This document shows positions 9,484-16,624 of a stretch of DNA of 64,000 nucleotides, in pieces (positions within the stretch are counted from its first letter, which is position 1; every line of letters begins with the position of its first letter). A program made the position numbers and the translations under genes. The DNA comes from Cetobacterium sp. ZOR0034. Its GTDB lineage: Bacteria; Fusobacteriota; Fusobacteriia; Fusobacteriales; Fusobacteriaceae. The notes under the pieces were generated by a model, which saw nothing but the letters and a program-made list of their open reading frames with translations, made no database searches and was not told where the DNA came from. The DNA lies in NCBI RefSeq assembly GCF_000799075.1, contig NZ_JTLI01000044.1, forward strand, positions 1 to 64,000, given 5' to 3'.

Positions 9484-10100
9484 TTAAACTCCTCCCTTAA
9501 GTTCTCACATATTGTTTTTACTATTATATACGATGACATTGCCCCTGGATCTATGTGTCCTATACTTCTCTCTCCTAAGTAGCTAGCTCTTCCCTTTGTG
9601 GCAAGCATATCTTTTGTTGACTCCATACCCTCTTGAGCCACTTCCTCTATTTTATCTAAAAATTCACATATAGATAACTCTTTAGATTCTTGAAAAATTT
9701 TTTCTACAGGTTCTAAAGTGTCCAACATCGTTTTTTCTCCTGCTATAGCCTTTCCTCTAAATTTTATCCCCTCAACCATTGCCCCTAAAGCCACTCCAAC
9801 TTTATCTCTATCTAATTCTTCTACTCCTTTTAAACTTTGAGCAACCCTCATCAATCCTGTTCCGTAAATTGCACCAGAAGCCCCACCAACATTAGATATT
9901 AATATCATAGCCATCTTATTTGCTATTTCAGAATAATTCAACTTTGAAAAGCTAGAACTCTCCTCCTTAATTTTTTGAAATCCTCTCGATAGATTCACGC
10001 CATGATCACTATCACCAATAGCTCTATCTAACTCACTCAATTCATCCCTTTTCTCAAATATTTTATCAGCAATACTATCTATTATTTTTATTATATCCAT
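9477..10100 (-). CDS. dhaL: Dihydroxyacetone kinase ADP-binding subunit DhaL
   Basis: About 207 aa. DhaL carries ADP/ATP as a cofactor and hands phosphate to dihydroxyacetone on DhaK. Family features visible are AIGDSDHGVNLSRGF near residue 27 (magnesium-binding aspartates), GGASGAIYGTGLMRVA near 75 and the C-terminal SYLGERSIGHIDPGAMS. Two ATGs are two codons apart; the second (10100) is chosen because AAGGAG lies 9 bp from it but only 3 bp from the first. It is 14 bp after dhaK and overlaps dhaM. Confidence 0.94.
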   Translation of the reverse strand: MDIIKIIDSIADKIFEKRDELSELDRAIGDSDHGVNLSRGFQKIKEESSSFSKLNYSEIANKMAMILISNVGGASGAIYGTGLMRVAQSLKGVEELDRDKVGVALGAMVEGIKFRGKAIAGEKTMLDTLEPVEKIFQESKELSICEFLDKIEEVAQEGMESTKDMLATKGRASYLGERSIGHIDPGAMSSYIIVKTICENLREEFKC

Positions 10101-10113
10101 CCTCATAAACTCC

Positions 10114-11106
10114 TTAAAAAGTTTTTAGTGCAATCGTATCTGATTTTGATTTCAATAACCTTTCACTCTCTTCATCCAATTTTAAAATACTTATCGAAAA
10201 TCCACCCATATCAAGAGAAGTCATATAATTTCCAACTAATGTTTTTTCTACATGAATATTCTTTTCTTTCAGCACATTTGAAACTCTGTTGCTCACTATA
10301 AATAACTCTATCAATGTTGTCTCACCTAATCCGTTTATTAATACAGCAACTTTTTCATTTTGAATATTTGATTCCTCTAAAATTTTATCTAAAATATGAT
10401 CTACATGTACATCTGCATTTTGAAATTTTTCTCTATGCGTTCCTGGTTCACCATGAATCCCCAATCCTACTTCAATTTCATCATCAGCTAAGTCAAAGCT
10501 ACTCTTTCCAGTAGTAAACACAGTACATGACTTTAAGGATATTCCCATTGTTTTTATATTTCTTATAACCCTATCTCCTAACTCTTTTATCTTATCCAGT
10601 GAATATCCTTCTTCTGCTGCTGCACCTAATATTTTATGAACAAAAATAGTTCCTGCTATCCCTCTTCGACCTATCGTATATGTACTATTCTCTACTGCTA
10701 TATCATCATCGACAATAACTTTATTCACTTTTATTCCATCTAATTCAGCCATTTCTGCAGCCATTTCAAAATTCATTACATCTCCACTATAGTTCTTTAT
10801 TATAAGTAAAACTCCCTCTCCATTATCAACAGCCTTAATAGCTTCATAAACTTTATCTGCACTCGGAGATGTGAAAACTTCCCCCGCTATAGCTCCATCT
10901 AACATTCCAAACCCAACAAATCCAGCATGTGAAGGCTCATGCCCACTTCCTCCTCCACTTACTAAAGCTACTTTTCCTTGTTTTTTATTTTTTCTTATAA
11001 TAATAGGCAGTTCATTAACACTTTCAATCTCATTTGGAAAAGCTTTTACCATTCCTTCAACCATTTCTTTTACAATGTCTTCTTTATTGTTGATAAGTTT
11101 TTTCAT
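10114..11106 (-). CDS. dhaK: Dihydroxyacetone kinase substrate-binding subunit DhaK
   Basis: The 330-aa subunit binds dihydroxyacetone covalently as a hemiaminal on a histidine, here in GLGIHGEPGTHRE near residue 217. Other conserved segments are VSGGGSGHEPSHAGFVG near 50 and KNYSGDVMNFEMAAE near 103. It is first in dhaK-dhaL-dhaM and has its own consensus promoter. The operon makes dihydroxyacetone phosphate at the expense of PEP. No glycerol dehydrogenase or facilitator gene is nearby, so the source of dihydroxyacetone is not visible here. Confidence 0.96.
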   Translation of the reverse strand: MKKLINNKEDIVKEMVEGMVKAFPNEIESVNELPIIIRKNKKQGKVALVSGGGSGHEPSHAGFVGFGMLDGAIAGEVFTSPSADKVYEAIKAVDNGEGVLLIIKNYSGDVMNFEMAAEMAELDGIKVNKVIVDDDIAVENSTYTIGRRGIAGTIFVHKILGAAAEEGYSLDKIKELGDRVIRNIKTMGISLKSCTVFTTGKSSFDLADDEIEVGLGIHGEPGTHREKFQNADVHVDHILDKILEESNIQNEKVAVLINGLGETTLIELFIVSNRVSNVLKEKNIHVEKTLVGNYMTSLDMGGFSISILKLDEESERLLKSKSDTIALKTF

Positions 11107-11152
11107 ATCTCCCTCCTAATTTTAAAAACATATTATAGCTACCTACTATGTG

Positions 11153-11181
11153 TATATACTTTACTTTTTTTTCTTTGTCAA
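11153..11181 (-). promoter_or_regulatory. Promoter of dhaKLM
   Basis: Minus-strand TTGACA (11176-11181), 17 bp, TATATA (11153-11158). A near-perfect sigma-70-type promoter about 45 bp upstream of the dhaK start, whose ribosome site is GGAGGGAG. Confidence 0.8.
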
Positions 11182-11193
11182 ATAATTGTTATT

Positions 11194-11223
11194 CAAAAAA
11201 AAGAACTCAAAAATTTGAGTTCT
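11194..11223 (-). terminator. Terminator after alpha/beta hydrolase gene
   Basis: AGAACTCAAA pairs with TTTGAGTTCT, followed on the minus strand by a run of eight T. It lies just after the hydrolase stop codon and just upstream of the dha promoter, separating the two transcripts. Confidence 0.88.
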
Positions 11224-11228
11224 AAATT

Positions 11229-12647
11229 TCAATTATTTTTTTTTAATGTATTTTTTATATCCTCTTCTATATATTCAAAAAATTCGTTATATCTAATTCT
11301 GTAAAGAAGATTTGGTGATAAATAAAGAGCATTATTTTCTCCTTTTAATTTTAAATCTCCTAAAATAGAATGCTTCCCATAAATTGAATTTTCTGGTGAA
11401 ATTGGAATAGATACATGTGACAGTGAAAAATTAGATTCATTCCATTTTAATCCTGTATCCTTCTCTTCGTAAAACTTTCCTTGATAATAATTTAGTATCC
11501 CAACCATATCATCTTTTTTTGTATTATAATTTGAAATAAAAGAGACATTAAATTTAAAATCTAAATCAAGTGCTTCATCTCTTAAATTAAGATTAATTAA
11601 ATTAGGTTTGAAAAACTCTTCAAACTTTCTATTTATATCAAATATAACCAATTTATTTTCTGAATTTTCCATTTTAAAGAAAATATCATATAAATCTTTA
11701 TCTAAAACAGTTGAATCAACAAGAGATGTGTAACTATATATTGGAGGTAACTCCGCTTTCTCTTTTTTACTCAATTTCATAAAATTAATTTTAGCTTTCT
11801 TTATCAGATAATAAACTTGAATTCCAGAATTTTTAGGAAAAGAGTTATATTTTGCTGGATCGTATTCTGGATTTATATCCAACCATTGAAACTTTTTAAA
11901 ATAAGGTATCAAGCTTACCCATGAATCCAAAAATCCAAATTTTGCTGCTGGTGAAACTCCCATTGCAGGAGATAACCAAAATACTTTTTCGGGTTTAGGC
12001 AATTCCTTATCCTCTCGAATACTACTCGTTATATACTGAAGAGTTGCCGCTGCTCCAGTTGAAAACCCCACCATATAAAATTCAGAATTTTTTATATCTT
12101 TCAATTTTTCTTTTATCATTTTTGAACCAAAAATAGCTGCATCCTCAAAATCTTTTTGAGAAACTTTTACAAGTTCTCCTGGGTATGTTCCGTGATACTT
12201 ATATCTCAGACCCAATACATAATATCCGTTCTCATAAAATATTTTGGCAATATCTCTCATCATAAATGGAGAATCTGTTAATCCATGAAGAAGTAAAACA
12301 CCACCCTTTATATTTTCAGGAATCATTTCAAATGAAGAGTTGATATTGTTTCCATCCTTATCTAAAGAGGATAATATTCCATTTTTTGAAAATCTTGTCA
12401 AATTATCTTTTGAATTCACTTCAACTTCTGAAAATACATCTTTCAAAAATCTATTCTCTGCTAATAAATACTCTTCTATAGTTTTAAACTCTTTATAATC
12501 AGGTTCCTTATAACTACTCTTTTCGTGCCATTTTTTTAATTCAGGAGCAACCCTATTATAAATATATGCTCTTAAAAATTGAATAAAAATTATTATGATT
12601 ATCAAAAAGATTATTATCTTTTTTAAAATTTGCATTACTTTCCTCAT
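11229..12647 (-). CDS. Alpha/beta hydrolase, membrane-anchored
   Basis: A 472-aa protein with an N-terminal hydrophobic helix (residues about 8-25) and a serine hydrolase domain. GVLLLHGLTDSPFMM near residue 115 supplies the oxyanion HG motif, LGLRYKYHGTYPGEL follows, and the nucleophile elbow is GFSTG near 195. The closing SHVSIPISPENSIYG resembles the catalytic-histidine region of monoacylglycerol-lipase-like carboxylesterases. The long N-terminal and central insertions make it larger than a typical esterase (250-300 aa). GGAGG precedes the ATG. It is monocistronic. Substrate unknown; esterase or lipase is likely. Confidence 0.75.
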   Translation of the reverse strand: MRKVMQILKKIIIFLIIIIIFIQFLRAYIYNRVAPELKKWHEKSSYKEPDYKEFKTIEEYLLAENRFLKDVFSEVEVNSKDNLTRFSKNGILSSLDKDGNNINSSFEMIPENIKGGVLLLHGLTDSPFMMRDIAKIFYENGYYVLGLRYKYHGTYPGELVKVSQKDFEDAAIFGSKMIKEKLKDIKNSEFYMVGFSTGAAATLQYITSSIREDKELPKPEKVFWLSPAMGVSPAAKFGFLDSWVSLIPYFKKFQWLDINPEYDPAKYNSFPKNSGIQVYYLIKKAKINFMKLSKKEKAELPPIYSYTSLVDSTVLDKDLYDIFFKMENSENKLVIFDINRKFEEFFKPNLINLNLRDEALDLDFKFNVSFISNYNTKKDDMVGILNYYQGKFYEEKDTGLKWNESNFSLSHVSIPISPENSIYGKHSILGDLKLKGENNALYLSPNLLYRIRYNEFFEYIEEDIKNTLKKNN

Positions 12648-12679
12648 TAAATCCTCCCTTTTTCATATTTTTTATTCTT

Positions 12680-12728
12680 TAATTAAAAATAAAAGCCACT
12701 CCAAACTTTTAATCTGGTAGTAGCTTTT
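12680..12728 (-). terminator. Terminator after TSCPD gene
   Basis: AAAAGCTACT and AGTGGCTTTT (minus strand) pair with one G-U wobble around a long loop, followed by a T-rich run. It sits just downstream of the TSCPD gene's stop codon. Confidence 0.7.
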
Positions 12729-12758
12729 CTATTTTTACTTCAATTTTTATATTAATTA

Positions 12759-12998
12759 CTAAACTAGCTCTCTCAATAATTTAGCTAACTGATCTGGGCA
12801 AGATGTTCCTCTAGATGAACAATCGATTCCCTCTAATCTTTTTATAACTTCTTCTATAGACATTCCTTCAACTAATTTTTCGATAGCAACAGTGTTTCCG
12901 TCACATCCTCCAAAAAATTCTATCTTCTCAATAATATCCCCATTTAATTCTATTCCAATCTCTTTTGCACAAACACCTTTAGTTTTTAAAATTTTCAT
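12759..12998 (-). CDS. TSCPD domain protein
   Basis: A 79-aa protein built entirely of a TSCPD domain; the name motif appears as RGTSCPDQLA near the C-terminus. The domain also occurs at the end of some vitamin-B12-dependent ribonucleotide reductases, but its free-standing role is unknown. Cysteines in GVCAKE, GGCDGN, DCSS and TSCPD suggest metal binding or redox sensitivity. The ATG at 12998 is preferred over a TTG two codons upstream because GGGAGA is correctly spaced for it. It follows the Rrf2-family gene by about 40 bp and may be cotranscribed. Confidence 0.8.
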   Translation of the reverse strand: MKILKTKGVCAKEIGIELNGDIIEKIEFFGGCDGNTVAIEKLVEGMSIEEVIKRLEGIDCSSRGTSCPDQLAKLLRELV

Positions 12999-13041
12999 TC
13001 CCAAAATCTCCCTTTTACTTCTTATTCGTATTTTATAAAAT

Positions 13042-13458
13042 TTACGCCGTGTATCCAGAGCAATTCTCTAACTTATCCATAGTTATTTTTTCTAATTCCT
13101 CTTTAATTTTTAAATTTACTTCTTCTAATTTACATCTTAATCCACATAAAGCCATTTTAGAACCCGTGCAACTTGTTTTATCTTCAAAGCATCCATTGAC
13201 CTTTACTCCACCTTCTAAAACTTTCACAACATCATATACACTTATCTCTTCAGGCTTCTTTGCTGCTACATAACCACCTTTGGCACCACGAAATGATTCT
13301 ACTAAATCAGATGAAGTTAATTTTCCAAGAATTTTTAGTGTAAATCTTATAGAAACACCTGAAATTTCAGAAATCTCCTTTGCATCCATTTTTCTATTTG
13401 CTTCACACAGTAAAAGTACAATTCTTACTCCGTAATCAACTTCTCTACTAATTAACAT
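13042..13458 (-). CDS. Rrf2-family transcriptional regulator
   Basis: About 138 aa. The protein starts MLISREVDYGVRIVLLLCE, continues with a winged HTH (AKEISEISGVSIRFTLKILGKL) and the wing FRGAKGGYVAAK, all typical of Rrf2/IscR. Four cysteines near residues 85-105 (CFEDKTSC and LCGLRC) could bind an Fe-S cluster as in IscR or NsrR. An upstream ATG 15 codons earlier is open, but GGAGGAAAA lies just before 13458 and the shorter form matches the family start. A palindrome over its own promoter suggests autoregulation. Fe-S binding and targets are inferred. Confidence 0.9.
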   Translation of the reverse strand: MLISREVDYGVRIVLLLCEANRKMDAKEISEISGVSIRFTLKILGKLTSSDLVESFRGAKGGYVAAKKPEEISVYDVVKVLEGGVKVNGCFEDKTSCTGSKMALCGLRCKLEEVNLKIKEELEKITMDKLENCSGYTA

Positions 13459-13481
13459 TTTTCCTCCAAATTTTAAAATTT

Positions 13482-13520
13482 CAATATTAATATTGTAGAC
13501 CATTTTTCATCATAAATCAA
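13482..13520 (-). promoter_or_regulatory. Promoter and palindromic operator of the Rrf2 gene
   Basis: Minus-strand TTGATT (13515-13520), 17 bp, TACAAT (13492-13497). The perfect 14-bp palindrome CAATATTAATATTG (13482-13495) overlaps the -10 box and start region. Rrf2 proteins often bind such dyads at their own promoters, so this is a candidate autoregulatory operator. Confidence 0.65.
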
Positions 13521-13552
13521 TACATATTTTATATAAATTCAATAAAATCCAT

Positions 13553-13759
13553 CTAATTAAATAATATAAAAAAAAGTATCACTATAAAATCTACAATAAA
13601 AATTTTTGTTAACAAACTTTTTCTATACATCGGATTACTAAATAATTTAATATAATCATTTATTCCTAAATAACCTCTATATTTTTCATTCATAAAAAAA
13701 TATGTAAATGCATCAAAAGTTAGTACGATTAAGTTATATATCATCAACCTCTGTACCAT
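13553..13759 (-). CDS. Small membrane protein of unknown function
   Basis: A 68-aa protein with two hydrophobic stretches (residues about 5-22 and 50-67) separated by a basic, polar segment (NEKYRGYLGIND, NPMYRKSLLTK). No family is recognised. It has a good GGAGGGG ribosome site and its own TTGACA-17-TAATAT promoter, which argues that it is a real gene. It lies between the Rrf2 gene and the divergent coiled-coil gene; it could share control with either, but nothing in the sequence shows this. Confidence 0.6.
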   Translation of the reverse strand: MVQRLMIYNLIVLTFDAFTYFFMNEKYRGYLGINDYIKLFSNPMYRKSLLTKIFIVDFIVILFFILFN

Positions 13760-13792
13760 ATGCCCCTCCTAATTTTTTATTATTATAATAAT

Positions 13793-13821
13793 ATATTACT
13801 TTATGTATTATATAATGTCAA
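13793..13821 (-). promoter_or_regulatory. Promoter of the small membrane protein gene
   Basis: Minus-strand TTGACA (13816-13821), 17-bp spacer, TAATAT (13793-13798), about 35 bp upstream of the ATG. It is back to back with the plus-strand promoter at 13848-13876. Confidence 0.75.
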
Positions 13822-13847
13822 ATATTTGAAGAATCCTATATTTTAAA

Positions 13848-13876
13848 TTGAATTTTTGATTAAAATGAATTATAAT
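13848..13876 (+). promoter_or_regulatory. Promoter of the coiled-coil gene
   Basis: TTGAAT (13848-13853), 17 bp, TATAAT (13871-13876), about 60 bp upstream of the ATG at 13937. It could also transcribe the gene at 14682, because no terminator is apparent between the two. Confidence 0.7.
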
Positions 13877-13936
13877 GTTAGCAGTTAGTATAATATCTAT
13901 ATATAAATAATGTATTAATCTATAAGGGGGAGAGAA

Positions 13937-14629
13937 ATGAGTTTTTTATCTAAACTTTTCAACAATAAGAATATCAAGGAACTCGAGAAAATTAATCTAA
14001 CTTTAAGTGAGCAGTTATTAAATCTTCAGAAAGAGTTACAAGAAAAAGAGATTCTTATTAATAACTACTCTTCTTTGCAATCTAAGCCAAATACTGACTA
14101 TTCTAAACAATGGCAACTTATGGAAAAAAACCTTAGAAATTTACAAGAAGAAAACAAAGTTTTAAAAGAACATCTTATAAAACTAAATAAAATTATTCCT
14201 AAACAACAGTGGCAATACTCTTTTTTAGTTGATTTACACCACTTCTATTCTACTAATAAATTTATTGGAATTAGAGAAAAATTAAATGAATCTGGTATCA
14301 AATATCTACAAGAGATTACAGAGGAAACATTTAATACAACTTTAAAAGATGATCGTTATGTACAAGAGGGGCTTCAAAAATTTTTGGATTATAAACGTGG
14401 AATTATTGATTGGGATGTGAAAACTTTCTTATTGAAAGGTGATAAAGTAACAAAAATATATCAAAAATCTAGAAAGTTTTTAAATATATTAGCTGAAAAA
14501 AATATCGAATTCATGATCGACTTAGAGTCATTTAATTTTCACTCTTTAAAAGACTATGGATTTTCTGATGAAGATATAAGCAGTTTCAAAGAAAAATACG
14601 AATCGTACAATGCCGAAAGAAAAATATAA
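13937..14629 (+). CDS. Coiled-coil protein with C-terminal helical repeats, unknown function
   Basis: A 230-aa protein. Residues about 10-90 are a heptad-rich coiled coil (KELEKINLTLSEQLLNLQK, EKNLRNLQEENKVLKEHL). Residues about 110-225 hold two helix-turn-helix-like units of the form 'I..L..I....F......', GIKYLQEITEETFNTTL and NIEFMIDLESFNFHSLKDYG, each followed by a helix (VQEGLQKFLDYK; EDISSFKEKYESY). Similar units occur in the N-terminal part of the next gene's product. No signal peptide or membrane segment. No family recognised. GGGGGAG precedes the ATG. Possible DNA- or RNA-associated scaffold, which is speculation. Confidence 0.6.
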   Translation: MSFLSKLFNNKNIKELEKINLTLSEQLLNLQKELQEKEILINNYSSLQSKPNTDYSKQWQLMEKNLRNLQEENKVLKEHLIKLNKIIPKQQWQYSFLVDLHHFYSTNKFIGIREKLNESGIKYLQEITEETFNTTLKDDRYVQEGLQKFLDYKRGIIDWDVKTFLLKGDKVTKIYQKSRKFLNILAEKNIEFMIDLESFNFHSLKDYGFSDEDISSFKEKYESYNAERKI

Positions 14630-14681
14630 TAGCTTTTACCTAGTTTAATATTAGGCATAGAGTTTTGGGGAGGGAATTTTG

Positions 14682-16514
14682 ATGAGTACATACAAATTAT
14701 GGTGCAACTACCTTAGAATTGATAGATTTATATATCCTGATGAAAAGAAATTAAAATTTTTGAATTTCTGTGAGGAAAATAATGCTATCTATCTTTCTGA
14801 AATAGATGAGGAGCTTTTATCCAAATACTCCAAAGTACCTGGTGTTGGCCCTGGAAGAATTGCAGACATCAAAAATGATCTGTCTGAAATTATTGAAAGA
14901 TTTTCAAAACAAAAAACCTACAAAAAAATTGTTGACTGTTATTTAGATAAAATAATATTTAATATAAAACATATAGAGGGAATAAGCATCGGAGAATTCT
15001 TAAGTTATACTCAAGATGATATAGATAGATTAAATCTTTCAAATCAAGATTTAGAAAGAATCTATGAAATATGTACAACAACCCTTCCTTTAGAAGAAAC
15101 TTTAAAAAAAATTAAGCATACTCTATCAACTGATGACATTCAGCTTTTAGTTGATAGACTTGAAAATAATAAAACTCTAGAAGAGATTGGTAGCCAAAGA
15201 AATATCAGTCGTGAGAGAACTAGGCAAATAGAGATTAAATTAAAGCAAATTATTGCAAATATCTTCAAAAATACAAATTTGAATATTGCATTAAAAATCG
15301 AAGCTGATTTTAAAGATGAAATCTCTCTTGATGAAATGTATATACTTTTTGGAAACGACTATCGTTTCTTAGTTAGTTTTTTAAAAAGAAATGAGATTTT
15401 CTCAAGACCTTTTTATATAGATTTCTTAGACTTATTCCTTTTTGACAGAAGAGAAAGATTCTTTAAAATATTTTACTCATTAGAGTTTACAAATATCTTA
15501 ACCACTGAAAATGTTAAAACTATTAGAAGCAGTTTCAAAAGTTTTAAGTGGATTACACAAGATGAAATTGAAAAGATTATAACTAAGCTAGGATATGAAA
15601 AACATGGGAAATACTATGTTCAAAACAGCGGATATAAAGATATCTTAGAACTTTATTTTGTTAAATTGGTTTCACATCCTCTAAGAGTTGATGAAAACAC
15701 AATTAAATTGATCATCGAAGATATTAATTCAAAATTAGATTATAATCTTTATGCTGAAGAGATAAAAAATATAAACGATAATACTGCTATCTATTTAGCT
15801 CGTAGATTAGAAGGATTACTTTCTAGAATTGATGGAATCATTATGACTGATTCTAGAACTTATATCCATATTAATAAGATAAAATACAATGTAGAAGAGT
15901 TTTTAAATCTAAAAGACTCAATACTTTCTTTTAACGAAAACTATATTGATAGTATTGCTGTCTATAAGAATTTAGAAAATAATTTAAACGATATCGGAAT
16001 TTATTCTGATCATGTATTCTACTCTTTATTCAAATATCATTTTGCACAGGAATTAAATCTAAGTACAAACGGTAACAGTAGAGTATTAACTATTGGAGAA
16101 CAAGGCTTCAATAGAGTTGAAGAGCTTGAGAAGTTCATTGAAGGAGAAGGAAAAATTCTTGAAAAAAGTTACATTCAAGAAAAACTTAACTACTCAAACG
16201 TATCTTTAAATAATGCTATAGATAATTCAAATAAAATTATTAGTTTTGACAGATCTTTCATCGGATTAATTAACTTTGTTAATATGAGTAAGGTTGAGAT
16301 TGAACTATTCAAAACTATGGTGCTTGCAAATGATGACGACGGAAATATATCTATTCCAGAACTTATAAGTAGAATTAATCTAAATAAAGGTTTTAAAACT
16401 TTTATTAAGAGAAATGAAATAAATAAATACTTTATTGCGTCTTTAGTTAGATACTATTTCCCTGAATATAAAGGTGGATGTAACCTGCTGAGCAAAAAAA
16501 ATATTACTAAATAG
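14682..16514 (+). CDS. HhH and sigma-region-4-like HTH protein, unknown function
   Basis: About 610 aa. Near residues 52-67 VPGVGPGRIADIKNDL looks like a helix-hairpin-helix, and a second similar unit is ISIGEFLSYTQDDIDRLNL near 105. Residues about 165-190, LEEIGSQRNISRERTRQI, match the HTH of sigma-70 region 4, as found in sigma factors and in standalone region-4-like proteins. The remaining 400 residues are helical, charged and unrecognised; no region 2 is visible, so it is not a complete sigma factor. Start is the ATG at 14682 with GGGAGGGAA upstream; a TTG one codon earlier is less likely. A terminator follows. Confidence 0.65.
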   Translation: MSTYKLWCNYLRIDRFIYPDEKKLKFLNFCEENNAIYLSEIDEELLSKYSKVPGVGPGRIADIKNDLSEIIERFSKQKTYKKIVDCYLDKIIFNIKHIEGISIGEFLSYTQDDIDRLNLSNQDLERIYEICTTTLPLEETLKKIKHTLSTDDIQLLVDRLENNKTLEEIGSQRNISRERTRQIEIKLKQIIANIFKNTNLNIALKIEADFKDEISLDEMYILFGNDYRFLVSFLKRNEIFSRPFYIDFLDLFLFDRRERFFKIFYSLEFTNILTTENVKTIRSSFKSFKWITQDEIEKIITKLGYEKHGKYYVQNSGYKDILELYFVKLVSHPLRVDENTIKLIIEDINSKLDYNLYAEEIKNINDNTAIYLARRLEGLLSRIDGIIMTDSRTYIHINKIKYNVEEFLNLKDSILSFNENYIDSIAVYKNLENNLNDIGIYSDHVFYSLFKYHFAQELNLSTNGNSRVLTIGEQGFNRVEELEKFIEGEGKILEKSYIQEKLNYSNVSLNNAIDNSNKIISFDRSFIGLINFVNMSKVEIELFKTMVLANDDDGNISIPELISRINLNKGFKTFIKRNEINKYFIASLVRYYFPEYKGGCNLLSKKNITK

Positions 16515-16516
16515 TC

Positions 16517-16545
16517 AGAACCTGGTTAAATCCAGGTTCTTTTTT
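16517..16545 (+). terminator. Terminator
   Basis: AGAACCTGG-TTAAAT-CCAGGTTCT stem followed by six T, directly after the stop codon of the HTH gene. It separates that gene from the helicase gene at 16625, which must then have its own promoter; TTGAAA at 16566 with a nearby TATAAT is a possible but badly spaced candidate. Confidence 0.9.
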
Positions 16546-16624
16546 GTTAATTATAACTAAATAACTTGAAAATTTAACTAAAATAATATAATATCTAATT
16601 AAGTCTTATTTTGGGAGTATACCT

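Noticed and set aside
13042-13503. Longer Rrf2 protein starting at 13503
   Set aside because: The extra 15 residues lie over the promoter and operator; the ribosome site and family start support 13458.
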